A stretch of 64,000 nucleotides of DNA, from NCBI GenBank assembly GCA_009746045.1, contig RPFO01000535.1:7501-71500 (forward strand). The letters are read 5' to 3'. Position numbers and translations under genes: made by a program. The notes under the pieces are model-generated. The model had not been told where the DNA came from and ran no database searches. It saw nothing but the letters and a program-made list of their open reading frames with translations. Source of the stretch: Mesostigma viride. Its lineage: Eukaryota; Streptophyta; Mesostigmatophyceae; Mesostigmatales; Mesostigmataceae. Positions 1 to 11,464 of this stretch are shown piece after piece; positions within the stretch are counted from its first letter, which is position 1; each line of letters opens with the position of its first letter.

Positions 1-145
1 CGCCGTGAACATGTCGCGTTGTACCGTAGAAGATACGAACAAAAAACAAAACACGAAAAAAGAGAGGCGGACCGCATATGACAGGGACGAAAAAAAGTCA
101 GACACACAGCCTGTGTTATCTGGCATGCATAAATACATGTGGTGT

Positions 146-3024
146 GGTGCTGGCATGCGTGGATGGGTGTCATGGGGTGCTGGCATGCATGGATGGGTGT
201 AATGGGGTGCTGGCATGCATGGATGGGTGTAATGGGGTGTTGGCATGCATGGATGGGTGTCATGGGGTGCTGGCATGCATGGATGGGTGTAGTGGGGTGC
301 TGGCATGCATGGATGGGTGTCATGGGGTGCTGGCATGCATGGATGGGTGTCATGGGGTGCTGGCATGCATGGATGGGTGTCATGGGGCGCTGGCATGCAT
401 GGATGGGTGTCATGGGGTGCTGGCATGCATGGATGGGTGTCATGGGGTGCTGGCATGCATGGATGGGTGTAGTGGGGTGCTGGCATGCATGGATGGGTGT
501 CATGGGGCGCTGGCATGCATGGATGGGTGTAGTGGGGTGCTGGCATGCATGGATGGGTGTCATGGGGCGCTGGCATGCATGGATGGGTGTCATGGGGTGC
601 TGGCATGCATGGATGGGTGTCATGGGGTGCTGGCATGCATGGATGGGTGTAGTGGGGTGCTGGCATGCATGGATGGGTGTCATGGGGTGCTGGCATGCAT
701 GGATGGGTGTAGTGGGGTGCTGGCATGCATGGATGGGTGTAGTGGGGTGCTGGCATGCATGGATGGGTGTCATGGGGTGCTGGCATGCATGGATGGGTGT
801 AGTGGGGTGCTGGCATGCATGGATGGGTGTAGTGGGGTGCTGGCATGCATGGATGGGTGTCATGGGGTGCTGGCATGCATGGATGGGTGTAGTGGGGTGC
901 TGGCATGCATGGATGGGTGTAGTGGGGTGCTGGCATGCATGGATGGGTGTATGGGGTGCTGGCATGCATGGATGGGTGTCATGGGGTGCTGGCATGCATG
1001 GATGGGTGTCATGGGGTGCTGGCATGCATGGATGGGTGTATGGGGTGCTGGCATGCATGGATGGGTGTCATGGGGTGCTGGCATGCATGGATGGGTGTCA
1101 TGGGGTGCTGGCATGCATGGATGGGTGTCATGGGGTGCTGGCATGCATGGATGGGTGTCATGGGGTGCTGGCATGCATGGATGGGTGTCATGGGGTGCTG
1201 GCATGCATGGATGGGTGTCATGGGGTGCTGGCATGCATGGATGGGTGTATGGGGTGCTGGCATGCATGGATGGGTGTATGGGGTGCTGGCATGCATGGAT
1301 GGGTGTAGTGGGGTGCTGGCATGCATGGATGGGTGTCATGGGGTGCTGGCATGCATGGATGGGTGTAGTGGGGTGCTGGCATGCATGGATGGGTGTCATG
1401 GGGTGCTGGCATGCATGGATGGGTGTCATGGGGTGCTGGCATGCATGGATGGGTGTAGTCAGGGGTGCTGGCATGCATGGATGGGTGTCATGGGGTGCTG
1501 GCATGCATGGATGGGTGTAGTGGGGTGCTGGCATGCATGGATGGGTGTCATGGGGTGCTGGCATGCATGGATGGGTGTCATGGGGTGCTGGCATGCATGG
1601 ATGGGTGTCATGGGGTGCTGGCATGCATGGATGGGTGTCATGGGGTGCTGGCATGCATGGATGGGTGTCATGGGGTGCTGGCATGCATGGATGGGTGTAG
1701 TGGGGTGCTGGCATGCATGGATGGGTGTCATGGGGCGCTGGCATGCATGGATGGGTGTAGTGGGGTGCTGGCATGCATGGATGGGTGTCATGGGGTGCTG
1801 GCATGCATGGATGGGTGTCATGGGGTGCTGGCATGCATGGATGGGTGTCATGGGGTGCTGGCATGCATGGATGGGTGTAGTGGGGTGCTGGCATGCATGG
1901 ATGGGTGTCATGGGGTGCTGGCATGCATGGATGGGTGTAGTGGGGTGCTGGCATGCATGGATGGGTGTAGTGGGGTGCTGGCATGCATGGATGGGTGTCA
2001 TGGGGTGCTGGCATGCATGGATGGGTGTATGGGGTGCTGGCATGCATGGATGGGTGTATGGGGTGCTGGCATGCATGGATGGGTGTCATGGGGTGCTGGC
2101 ATGCATGGATGGGTGTAGTGGGGTGCTGGCATGCATGGATGGGTGTATGGGGTGCTGGCATGCATGGATGGGTGTCATGGGGTGCTGGCATGCATGGATG
2201 GGTGTCATGGGGTGCTGGCATGCATGGATGGGTGTCATGGGGTGCTGGCATGCATGGATGGGTGTCATGGGGTGCTGGCATGCATGGATGGGTGTAATGG
2301 GGTGCTGGCATGCATGGATGGGTGTCATGGGGTGCTGGCATGCATGGATGGGTGTCATGGGGTGCTGGCATGCATGGATGGGTGTCATGGGGTGCTGGCA
2401 TGCATGGATGGGTGTAGTGGGGTGCTGGCATGCATGGATGGGTGTCATGGGGTGCTGGCATGCATGGATGGGTGTCATGGGGTGCTGGCATGCATGGATG
2501 GGTGTAGTGGGGTGCTGGCATGCATGGATGGGTGTCATGGGGTGCTGGCATGCATGGATGGGTGTAGTGGGGTGCTGGCATGCGTGGATGGGTGTCATGG
2601 GGTGCTGGCATGCATGGATGGGTGTCATGGGGCGCTGGCATGCATGGATGGGTGTCATGGGGCGCTGGCATGCATGGATGGGTGTCATGGGGTGCTGGCA
2701 TGCATGGATGGGTGTCATGGGGTGCTGGCATGCATGGATGGGTGTCATGGGGTGCTGGCATGCATGGATGGGTGTAGTGGGGTGCTGGCATGCATGGATG
2801 GGTGTCATGGGGTGCTGGCATGCATGGATGGGTGTCATGGGGTGCTGGCATGCATGGATGGGTGTCATGGGGTGCTGGCATGCATGGATGGGTGTCATGG
2901 GGTGCTGGCATGCATGGATGGGTGTCATGGGGTGCTGGCATGCATGGATGGGTGTCATGGGGTGCTGGCATGCATGGATGGGTGTCATGGGGTGCTGGCA
3001 TGCATGGATGGGTGTAGTGGGGTG
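146..3024. repeat. 30-bp minisatellite array 1 (about 96 copies)
   Basis: Perfectly phased repeats of about 30 bp with core GGTGCTGGCATGCATGGATG followed by GGTGT and a variable triplet (CAT, AGT or AAT). A few units are 29 bp (the triplet reduced to AT, for example near 950, 1040, 1250, 1275, 2030, 2055 and 2145), and one near 1460 is longer. Rarer variants are GCGC for GTGC and GCGTGG for GCATGG. Several forward and reverse frames stay open because 30 is a multiple of three and the unit lacks stops, giving ten-residue peptide repeats that I do not regard as real proteins. Confidence 0.95.
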
Positions 3025-3295
3025 AACCATGAAAAAAAGCACGCAACACACCACGCGTCGTACCTTTTTATAGATGTTTCTTTTTTTTATTGTCGGGTGC
3101 AAGCGGCGGTGGCGGCGGTGGCGGCAAAACTGAAGCTAGTGACAACGCGCAGATGACGCCGTGAACATGTCGCGTTGTACCGTAGAAGATACGAACAAAA
3201 TGCAAAACACGAAAAAAGAGAGGCGGACCGCATATGACAGGGACGGGTCAGACACACAGCCTGTGTTATCTGGCATGCATGGATACATGTGGTGT

Positions 3296-4890
3296 GGTGC
3301 TGGCATGCGTGGATGGGTGTCATGGGGTGCTGGCATGCATGGATGGGTGTAATGGGGTGCTGGCATGCATGGATGGGTGTAATGGGGTGTTGGCATGCAT
3401 GGATGGGTGTCATGGGGTGCTGGCATGCATGGATGGGTGTAGTGGGGTGCTGGCATGCGTGGATGGGTGTCATGGGGTGCTGGCATGCATGGATGGGTGT
3501 CATGGGGTGCTGGCATGCATGGATGGGTGTCATGGGGCGCTGGCATGCATGGATGGGTGTCATGGGGTGCTGGCATGCATGGATGGGTGTCATGGGGTGC
3601 TGGCATGCATGGATGGGTGTAGTGGGGTGCTGGCATGCATGGATGGGTGTCATGGGGCGCTGGCATGCATGGATGGGTGTAGTGGGGTGCTGGCATGCAT
3701 GGATGGGTGTAGTGGGGTGCTGGCATGCATGGATGGGTGTCATGGGGTGCTGGCATGCATGGATGGGTGTAGTGGGGTGCTGGCATGCATGGATGGGTGT
3801 CATGGGGTGCTGGCATGCATGGATGGGTGTCATGGGGTGCTGGCATGCATGGATGGGTGTCATGGGGTGCTGGCATGCATGGATGGGTGTCATGGGGTGC
3901 TGGCATGCATGGATGGGTGTCATGGGGTGCTGGCATGCATGGATGGGTGTCATGGGGTGCTGGCATGCATGGATGGGTGTCATGGGGTGCTGGCATGCAT
4001 GGATGGGTGTAGTGGGGTGCTGGCATGCATGGATGGGTGTCATGGGGTGCTGGCATGCATGGATGGGTGTAGTGGGGTGCTGGCATGCATGGATGGGTGT
4101 AGTGGGGTGCTGGCATGCATGGATGGGTGTCATGGGGTGCTGGCATGCATGGATGGGTGTAGTGGGGTGCTGGCATGCATGGATGGGTGTCATGGGGTGC
4201 TGGCATGCATGGATGGGTGTCATGGGGTGCTGGCATGCATGGATGGGTGTAGTAGGGTGCTGGCATGCATGGATGGGTGTAATGGGGCGCTGGCATGCAT
4301 GGATGGGTGTCATGGGGTGCTGGCATGCATGGATGGGTGTCATGGGGTGCTGGCATGCATGGATGGGTGTAATGGGGTGCTGGCATGCATGGATGGGTGT
4401 AATGGGGTGCTGGCATGCATGGATGGGTGTAATGGGGCGCTGGCATGCATGGATGGGTGTAATGGGGTGCTGGCATGCATGGATGGGTGTCATGGGGTGC
4501 TGGCATGCATGGATGGGTGTCATGGGGTGCTGGCATGCATGGATGGGTGTCATGGGGTGCTGGCATGCATGGATGGGTGTCATGGGGTGCTGGCATGCAT
4601 GGATGGGTGTAATGGGGTGCTGGCATGCATGGATGGGTGTAGTGGGGTGCTGGCATGCGTGGATGGGTGTCATGGGGTGCTGGCATGCATGGATGGGTGT
4701 CATGGGGTGCTGGCATGCATGGATGGGTGTCATGGGGTGCTGGCATGCATGGATGGGTGTCATGGGGTGCTGGCATGCATGGATGGATGTCATGGGGTGC
4801 TGGCATGCATGGATGGGTGTCATGGGGTGCTGGCATGCGTGGATGGGTGTCATGGGGTGCTGGCATGCATGGATGGGTGTAGTGGGGTGA
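3296..4890. repeat. 30-bp minisatellite array 2 (about 53 copies)
   Basis: Same 30-bp unit as array 1, inside unit 2 of the higher-order repeat. All visible units are full length, without the 29-bp variants of array 1. The order of unit variants in the first dozen copies closely matches the start of array 1, so the two arrays share an ancestor and later changed copy number independently. Confidence 0.95.
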
Positions 4891-6360
4891 ACCATGAAAA
4901 AAAGCACGCAACACACCACGCGTCGTACCTTTTTATAGATGTTTCTTTTTTTTTTATGGGGCCGGCCGGGGGCGGCGGTGGCGGCAAAACTGAAGCTAGT
5001 GACACCGCGCAGATGACGCCGTGAACATGTCGCGTTGTACCGTAGAAGATACGAACAAAAAACAAAACACGAAAAAAGAGAGGCGGACCGCATATGACAG
5101 GGACAAAAAAAAGTCAGACACACAGCCTGTGATATCTGGCATGCATAAATACATGTGGTGTGGTGCCGGCATGCATAAATACATGTGCCAGCAAACCTGA
5201 GCTGCAAGGGAGCGAGAAAACCAAGAAAAAAAGCACGCAACACACCACGCGTCGTACCTTTTATAGATCGATGTTTCTTTTTTTTAATGGGGGCGGCCGG
5301 GGGCGGCGGTGGCGGCAAAAATGAAGCTAGTGACACCGCGCAGATGACGCCGTGAACATGTCGCGTTGTACCGTAGAAGATACGAACAAAAAACAAAACA
5401 CGAAAAAAGAGAGGCGGACCGCATGTGACAGGGAAGAAAAAAAGTCAGACACACAGCCTGTGTTATCTGGCATGCATAAATACATGTGGTGTGGTGCCGG
5501 CATGCAAAAATACATGTGCCAGCAAACCTGAGCTGCAAGGGAGCGAGAAAACCAAGAAAAAAAGCACGCAACACACCACGCGTCGTACCTTTTATAGATA
5601 GATGTTTCTTTTTTTTAATGGGGCCGGCCGGGGGCGGCGGTGGCGGCAAAAATGAAGCTAGTGACACCGCGCAGATGACGCCGTGAACATGTCGCGTTGT
5701 ACCGTAGAAGATACGAACAAAAAACAAAACACGAAAAAAGAGAGGCGGACCGCATATGACAGGGAAGAAAAAAAGTCAGACACACAGCCTGTGTTATCTG
5801 GCATGCATAAATACATGTGCCAGCAAACCTGAGCTGCAAGGGAGCGAGAAAACCAAGAAAAAAAGCACGCAACACACCACGCGTCGTACCTTTTTATAGA
5901 TGTTTCTTATTTTTTATCCTTGTCCTTCGGGGGCAGCGGTGGCGGCAAAAAGAAAACTGATAGCAAACGAGAACCCTGCAACCAAACGAGAACCACCAAA
6001 AAAACCCATTCATTTCCCCGTCAGCGACCGGCACCACGACACCAAAAAAGCGACAAAATTATCTGGCCGATTACGCCAATCATAAAACCACTATCTGTCA
6101 AAAGCATCCATGTACATCCACCGCCATTGCTCACCTCTTTCTTAACCGTGTGTGTCGACAATGGCGTTGCTCAGTTGAATATGGCTGTCGGGTTGCTAAT
6201 ATCGTTGTCACTTTCGGCCGATGTCGCGAATACCCGCCGTTGATGCTCGGGTGCAAGGTGCATCCACGGTGTCGGTCTTCCAGGGAGGCTGGAAAGCGCC
6301 AACGCAGCACCTGCAAATTCAAATTCCCTGGTGCTGGTATGCCGACGCGCAAATGGAATG

Positions 6361-6442
6361 GCGCGGCGCCTAAAAGGCGCCGCGCGCGGGAAAAAAATTG
6401 ACGCGCCAAACGATATGGCGCGGCGCCGGGACGGCGCCGCGC
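6361..6442. repeat. Two GC-rich hairpins with identical stems
   Basis: GCGCGGCGCC (6361-6370) pairs with GGCGCCGCGC (6376-6385) around a TAAAA loop. The same ten-base stem recurs at 6418-6427 and 6433-6442 around a GGGAC loop. More GGCGCC palindromes follow between about 6505 and 6570, including GCGCCATATATGGCGC. Around these sites 5961-7338 holds no gene I can support. It contains a TATATAA-like box near 6667 and an AT-rich stretch at about 6890-7035. Confidence 0.8.
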
Positions 6443-6754
6443 TGAAAAATACTTGCAGTCGCAACTGTGACGTGGCGCTGCAGACCACACGGTAGGGAAT
6501 TCGCAGCGCCATATATGGCGCCACGCCGACTCCTGACGCCGTGTGGCGCCACATGGACGCGGCGCTGCACACAGCTCGAGCCCATTTTTTCACATTCCTG
6601 CTACCTGATTGGACGCCTGGCGGAGGAAGCTTTTCACGGCGCGACGCCGAGGGGCTTCAAAAACGTATATAAGCAGGCAAAATTTCTCCGAAATTTAATG
6701 AACGAGCGCGACGCGGAGACCATGCTAGTGTGCGGAACTGGTGAACCACACCGG

Positions 6755-6843
6755 TACGGGACAGATTCTTGGCTGATCCTCGTAGTACCTCGTGAACACG
6801 TCTAGTAGGCCCGGGTTCAACTCCCGTCGTAACATTTTTTTTT
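6755..6843 (+). other. tRNA-like 3' part with B-box motif and oligo-T
   Basis: GGTTCAACTCC at 6814-6824 matches a Pol III B box (consensus GGTTCGANTCC) within a GGG/CCC T-arm-like hairpin. A run of nine T (6835-6843), a typical Pol III terminator, lies ten bases further on. I could not find a matching 5' acceptor strand or a clean D and anticodon arm, so this is not a complete tRNA. It may be a tRNA relic or a SINE-type Pol III unit. Confidence 0.25.
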
Positions 6844-7329
6844 GGGTTGGTGTGGCAAGCCTATAAAGCAATCCGCAAACCACTACACGGCTGGTAAGAT
6901 TTAATATAATAAGCAACCTAATAGCTATATCAAAAATGTTTATGGGCATGGAAATTTTTAATATGTTGATATTAGACTGCAATGAAACGAATATGCAACC
7001 TGCCCCCCTATGTTTAATACAATTATTATTATTATTTGTGGCATGAATATAATAATTGTGTGAAATACAATGCTATGTGCAATATATTGCTGGTATGCCA
7101 TGCAATTGTAACCAACAGGTGCAAGACCAAAAGGCGTCTTCAGGGCCCACCTGCTGCGAACAAGAGCTATGGCGGCAAGAGGTGCGTGCAGGGTTACGGA
7201 TTTACGGGGTTGTTGACCACCAAATTTGTTGTTACGTGTGTTATGGAAACATTTCAGTCGAATTTCTGGGTTCCAACGGTCGTTAAGGTTATAAAAAGTG
7301 CGTTGGGATTCGGAAATTCACATCCTGGC

Positions 7330-7888
7330 GTGTAAAAAATGCAGGTGTTGGCGAGTTTTCGGCCCGCTTTCAGGGGTCCAACGGCCGTTGGGTGTCTAAA
7401 ATGCATGCGTTAGCGTGTTTCCGGCCCGCTTTCAGGGGCCCAACGGCCGTTGGACGTCGAAAATGCATGTGTTGGCGTGTTTTCGGCCCGCTTTCAGGGG
7501 TCCAACGGCCGTTGGGTGTCGAAAATGCATGTAAAGGGCGTGTTTCAGGCCCACTTTCAGGGGTCCAACGGCCGTTGGGTGTAGAAAATGCATGTGTTGG
7601 CGTGTTTTCGGCCCGCTTTCAGGGGTCCAACGGCCGTTGGGTGTCGAAAATGCATGTGTTGGCGTGTTTCAGGCCCACTTTCAGGGGTCCAACGGCCGTT
7701 GGGTGTCGAAAATGCATGTGTTGGCGTGTTTTCGGCCCGCTTTCAGGGGTCCAACGGCCGTTGGGTGTCGAAAATGCATGTGTTGGCGTGTTTCAGGCCC
7801 ACTTTCGGGGGTCCAACGGCCGTTGGGTGTCGAAAATGCATGTGTTGGCGTGTTTCAGGCGTACTTTCAGGGGTCCAACGGCCGTTGG
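7330..7888. repeat. Nine-copy 62-bp tandem repeat carrying palindrome CCAACGGCCGTTGG
   Basis: The 14-bp palindrome occurs at 7378, 7440, 7502, 7565, 7627, 7689, 7751, 7813 and 7875, so the period is 62 bp with one 63-bp step. Each unit reads through GAAAATGCATGTGTTGGCGT, then TTTCAGGGGTCC, and ends in the palindrome. Units differ by a few substitutions, including an alternation of CGGCCCGC and AGGCCCAC. It ends about 70 bp upstream of the first supported exon of the gene at 7959 and may lie in an upstream intron or the promoter. Confidence 0.95.
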
Positions 7889-7958
7889 GACCTACAAATT
7901 GGGTAATTGTTGGAAAGCAATAATTTGATAAAAAGTCAAAACTTCGTCTGGATTCTGT

Positions 7959-10900
7959 ATGCGCGCGGATGCAGGTGAAGCGCACAACAAAGACCTAAGT
8001 CTCAAGTACGTCGAGATCAAGGGCAACCAACTTGCCCTCGACATGGCCAGCGCAATGGAATACTTGCTGAAGGACAACAATCACAAGACTGAAAACACGA
8101 AAACTGCAGTAGGCTTGAGGGCGCTTGAGCGGCTGCCAGGTGCGGTTGTGAAGGTTATGGGGAAACAGTACCGCCCTGCGCTGAAAAGAAAGGCGTCGGA
8201 GTCCTTCGCTCAGGAGGTTGTCGCTAATATCGTGCAAGGTTTCCAGGAATTGGGCAAGTCGGATGAGCACAGGAACGCGAAGTGCGCTGTGCTGTCAATG
8301 TGCTTGGGAAAGGACGGCATGAACAATCAAGGGCATTGCACTCTCGCGCGGCTGCTTCACGTCACGCCCAAGGATATCCAGACCGCAAGGGGAATGAGGA
8401 TGGGGGGCGACCTTCCCGCCCTGAAGGCGCCCCCTCGTGCTTTACGGTCGGACAAGTTTCCGGAGGAGGTCAAAGACATCGTCGGGAGTTACTGGTTGTC
8501 AGACCTAAACACGAGGGCGTCTCCCAACCATAAGGACGTGGTCAATGAGTTCGAAAGGAAGGGAAACGCCAGGATCCTCATTTCCTCCCAGGGCGGAAGG
8601 TACTATTTGGACTCGCTTGAAACGATTTACAAGCGGTTCTGTTCTGACGCGTCGCCGTACAAGGGAGGTATCGTGACGACTGCGGACGGGACAAGGTACA
8701 AGGTGGGGTACACGAAGTTCGTGGAGTTCATGCCCAAGTGCGTAAAGGGCGTGTGGAAGGACCGGGACTTGTGCGCATGCGAAAAGCACGTCGTCTTCGA
8801 GTCTCTGCTCTCTGCCTTCGCCAAAGGCGTCAAGGAGTTGAAGAGCACGCTGGAGATCGAGGAGAGGGAGGGTATCCCTTCCGTGCCTGACAATGCCCAT
8901 GATTTCGTTCGACGTTTCACCTGCCACAGGGCTGAGAGGGGGGAGGGGGGGCAAGGAGGGGGGAGGACGGGCGGCCCGTTCGTTAACGTCCCAATGAACT
9001 GCTTGGAAGGGACGTGCAACGAGTGTGGGATTTCCGAGTTCATCGTGACGGACCAGATGAAGGGGTGGACAAAGAAGTACACGTGGTTCGACTTCATAAA
9101 GGAGGGCACAGCGCCCCGTGGGACGGTAAGCATGTATATTTGCATCGTTGAATATATATATGTAGACTTTCATACTTCCAACGGCCGTTGGCGTTGGGAA
9201 ATTCCCAGCTGCTGACTTCCATTCTTCGGTCAATCCATGGTGCGCGGGCATGTATATTTGCATCGTTGAATATATATATGTAGACTTTCATACTTCCAAC
9301 GGCCGTTGGCGTTGGGAAATTCCCAGCTGCTGACTTCCATTCTTCGGTCAATCCATGGTGCGCGGGTGTGTTGTGTTGCAGGAGGAGGATGTGGCGCCGC
9401 AAATGAACCTGCAGCAAAAACTCATCAAGTCAACCCTCTCGGAGCTCCATGAACTCATTACGGCGCGCTTCCCGGAATTCGCCATTCACGTCCATACATG
9501 GGCCTGGCAGCACCACGCTTACAAGGAGTGCATTGACGTGATGCCGCTGGGAACGGTGGTGGTCCTGATGGACTACTCGGAGAACTATTCGGACCACCTG
9601 CAGAAACAGTTGCAGGCGCAGTACTGGTACCCAAGTAGTTACGTCCTGATGCCGGTGATCGTGATGTACCGTGATCCCGTATCGCTGGAAATCAAAAGGG
9701 TGAAGCACGATTACATGGGGAAGGACGTACCGAGGAATGCCCAGACCCTGGAGTTCGTGATGAAGAATACCCTTAACGTGCTGAGGGAGGAGGGGGTGGA
9801 GGTGAGGAACTGGATCAGTTGGTCCGACAACTGTAAGGAGCAGTTCCAATCCCGGTATGTGTTGGCGATGGCTGCGGACCTGCTCGAGGCCGACCCCGAC
9901 TTGGAATCATTGGAGTGGAACTACTCGTGTGCAGGACATGGGAAGGGGGAGTCGGACGGGGAGGGGGGACGGTCAAAAGCATCCTCAAAAGAGCGCAGAT
10001 GCAGGAGGACAATCGGAACCTGAATACGGTGGAGGCACTGGTGGCCTACCTGAACCGGGATTGGAGAACCGGCAAAGACTCGAGTCGACCATCGGCACAA
10101 TCGGACGTGGTTCGACGGGCATTTCTTCTCGATAACGTAAGTAAAGACAGTTGCTTTCTGGTGGTCAAGTGCAGTTCTATAATTTGTCTCTGGTTACACT
10201 TTACAGAGGACAGCTTCCTTGATGCAGTTTGAAGTTTCATAAGGCCAACGGCCGTTGGAGCTGGAAAATCGTATAATTGTTGAGTGCCAACGGCCGTTGG
10301 AGTTGAGAAATGTACTTATATAAAGTTTCCAAGGGCCAACGGCCGTTGGAGTTGGGAAATCTTATAATTGTTGAGTGCCAACGGCCGTTGGAGTTGGGAA
10401 ATGTGCTGTGATGTTGTTTCATGGATTTACAATTGCAGATTCTCACGTCCGGTAAGGAGCGAGGCCCGATCCGAGATATCTCCACGGCACACCAGTGGCG
10501 ACTGGACAAAAAGGGCGAGCGGGTCGAGGTGGTAAAGCTCAGGCGTTTTTCATGCTTCAGTTGTGCGGAGTGCCGAGAGGGCAAGTGGACGACATGCCCA
10601 AACGATTGGAGCAGCTCGTCGTGGACTGTAAAACTCCAGGCGAGTAAGTCGCGGAACCCCACGCGATATCCGGGAACCCGCCTGAACCACGTTCAAACGG
10701 CAAGAAACGAGTTGGGGCGTGGTTTGCAGGAGGGGGAGGCCGTCGCAGTCGCATCTGAGAGGGGGCACAAGGACCATGTGCCCGACCACCCGTACTGGTT
10801 GGCGAAAGTTGTTCGAGTCGCCCACCAACTCGACAAGGATGAGTGTTTAAACAAACATACAGGGGGGGGGGCGAGGTTTTTAAGAAAGGCAACTGGGTAA

Positions 10901-11223
10901 TGTACGTAAAATACTTCGAGAGGTGCTCCTCCTCCGGATCGGACGCCCGACGCTTCTTCTGGAACCCAGACGACCGAGAACCCTTAACTGCAATCGTGTG
11001 CTACCTGAGCGTCGCAAAGGTCACGAAGGGCAAGTGGGAAGGACATCCGGACAACACGCGACAGGGCTGGTTCACAATTGCGAAGAAGGTGGACGCCGAA
11101 ATTACGGTACGTCATTCCAAACATTACTGTGTAAAATTGGTGTTTGTATGTCGCATGTGTTTTTTTGTCGACGGTCGTTCACCTTACTAATGTTACATAC
11201 AGGGCAATCAGCCTATACTTTAG
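7959..11223 (+). CDS. Transposase-derived protein (DDE/RNase H-like core), four exons
   Basis: Exons 7959-9125, 9382-10136, 10439-11106 and 11203-11223 are joined by GTAAGC..TTGCAG, GTAAGT..TTGCAG and GTACGT..TACAG introns, all phase 0, encoding about 870 residues. Exon 2 (about residues 390-641) carries the recognisable core: MDYSENY (Asp about 453), then SDNCKEQFQSR (Asp about 538), then HGKGESDGEGG (Asp about 581). This spaced set resembles uncharacterised DDE-like transposase-derived proteins known to me from other eukaryotes. Exon 1 ends with a Cys/His zinc-binding candidate (NCLEGTCNECG). Exon 3 holds a compact C-terminal module (PYWLAKV...GNWVMYVKYFE...FFWNPDD) that could be a Tudor/BAH-like reader. 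Exons 2 and 3 are each one base short of a frame, at G-runs 9963-9968 and 10862-10871. The ATG at 7959 is the first in frame, but upstream exons are possible. Host gene versus old transposon is unresolved. Confidence 0.65.
9126..9381 (+). other. Intron 1, with 118-bp tandem duplication and two palindromes
   Basis: The intron is bounded by ACG|GTAAGC and TTGCAG|GAG and keeps phase 0. It consists almost entirely of two copies of a 118-bp unit (starting at 9130 and 9248), each containing CCAACGGCCGTTGG (9178-9191 and 9296-9309). The duplication therefore lies wholly inside the intron. Confidence 0.85.
10137..10438 (+). other. Intron 2, with four CCAACGGCCGTTGG palindromes
   Basis: Bounded by AAC|GTAAGT and TTGCAG|ATT, phase 0. 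The palindrome is at 10245, 10287, 10336 and 10378. The spacing 42, 49, 42 shows a duplicated pair with a period near 91 bp. Each palindrome is followed by AG(T/C)TG and a short A/T-rich tract. Confidence 0.85.
11107..11202 (+). other. Intron 3 (96 bp) before a six-codon last exon
   Basis: ACG|GTACGT opens and CATACAG|GGC closes the intron, with a CTAAT-type branch-point candidate at about 11186. The last exon encodes Gly-Asn-Gln-Pro-Ile-Leu then TAG at 11221-11223. A further palindrome copy sits 43 bp past the stop, at 11266-11279. The rest of 11224-11428 shows no gene. Confidence 0.6.
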
Positions 11224-11428
11224 CTTGGCTGCATGGCGCATGTCGCATATCTTAATTTCTCAAAGCCAACGGCCGTTGGACTTACGAAACTGGACAAGTG
11301 CCAAGTGCGGATTGGGTACTAAAATGGGCATTCTTGTTGAGGATGACCAGTTGTGTTTATATATTTTTGCATGGTGGCGGATGACTTGGCGTGTTGTTGC
11401 ATTTTTACATACGGGTGTATGGTAGGCC

Positions 11429-11458
11429 TTAAACCCTAAACCCCTACACTCCTAAACC
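11429..11458. repeat. Telomere-like CCCTAAA heptamers
   Basis: Two overlapping AAACCCT/CCCTAAA-type repeats followed by CCCCTACAC and CCTAAACC. This is the C-rich strand of the TTTAGGG repeat typical of plants and many green algae. The tract is too short to be a real telomere. Confidence 0.5.
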
Positions 11459-11464
11459 ATATTT

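Larger units (their letters stand above)
1..5960. repeat. Higher-order tandem repeat, five units (about 331 bp basic unit)
   Basis: Five head-to-tail units each start with CGCCGTGAACATGTCGCGTT, at positions 1, 3157, 5017, 5348 and 5679. Units 3 and 4 are both 331 bp. Units 1 and 2 are 3,156 and 1,860 bp because a 30-bp minisatellite has expanded inside them. Unit 5 starts to diverge after about 5930. Every unit has the same left part (up to the GGCATGCATAAATACATGTG motif) and the same right part (AAAAAAAGCACGCAACACAC, a T-run, a GGCGGCGGTGGCGGC block, then GCTAGTGACA). No gene is supported here: the long ORFs across it are products of stop-free repeats. Confidence 0.95.

Noticed and set aside
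860..5396. Long ORFs in both strands of the 30-bp arrays (up to 769 codons)
   Set aside because: They exist in several frames at once, follow from a stop-free 30-bp unit, and show no non-repeat domain. I treat them as artefacts.
6131..6593. Overlapping ORFs of 70-140 codons near 6.1-6.6 kb
   Set aside because: They lie over the GC hairpins on both strands and have no recognisable domain or splice context.
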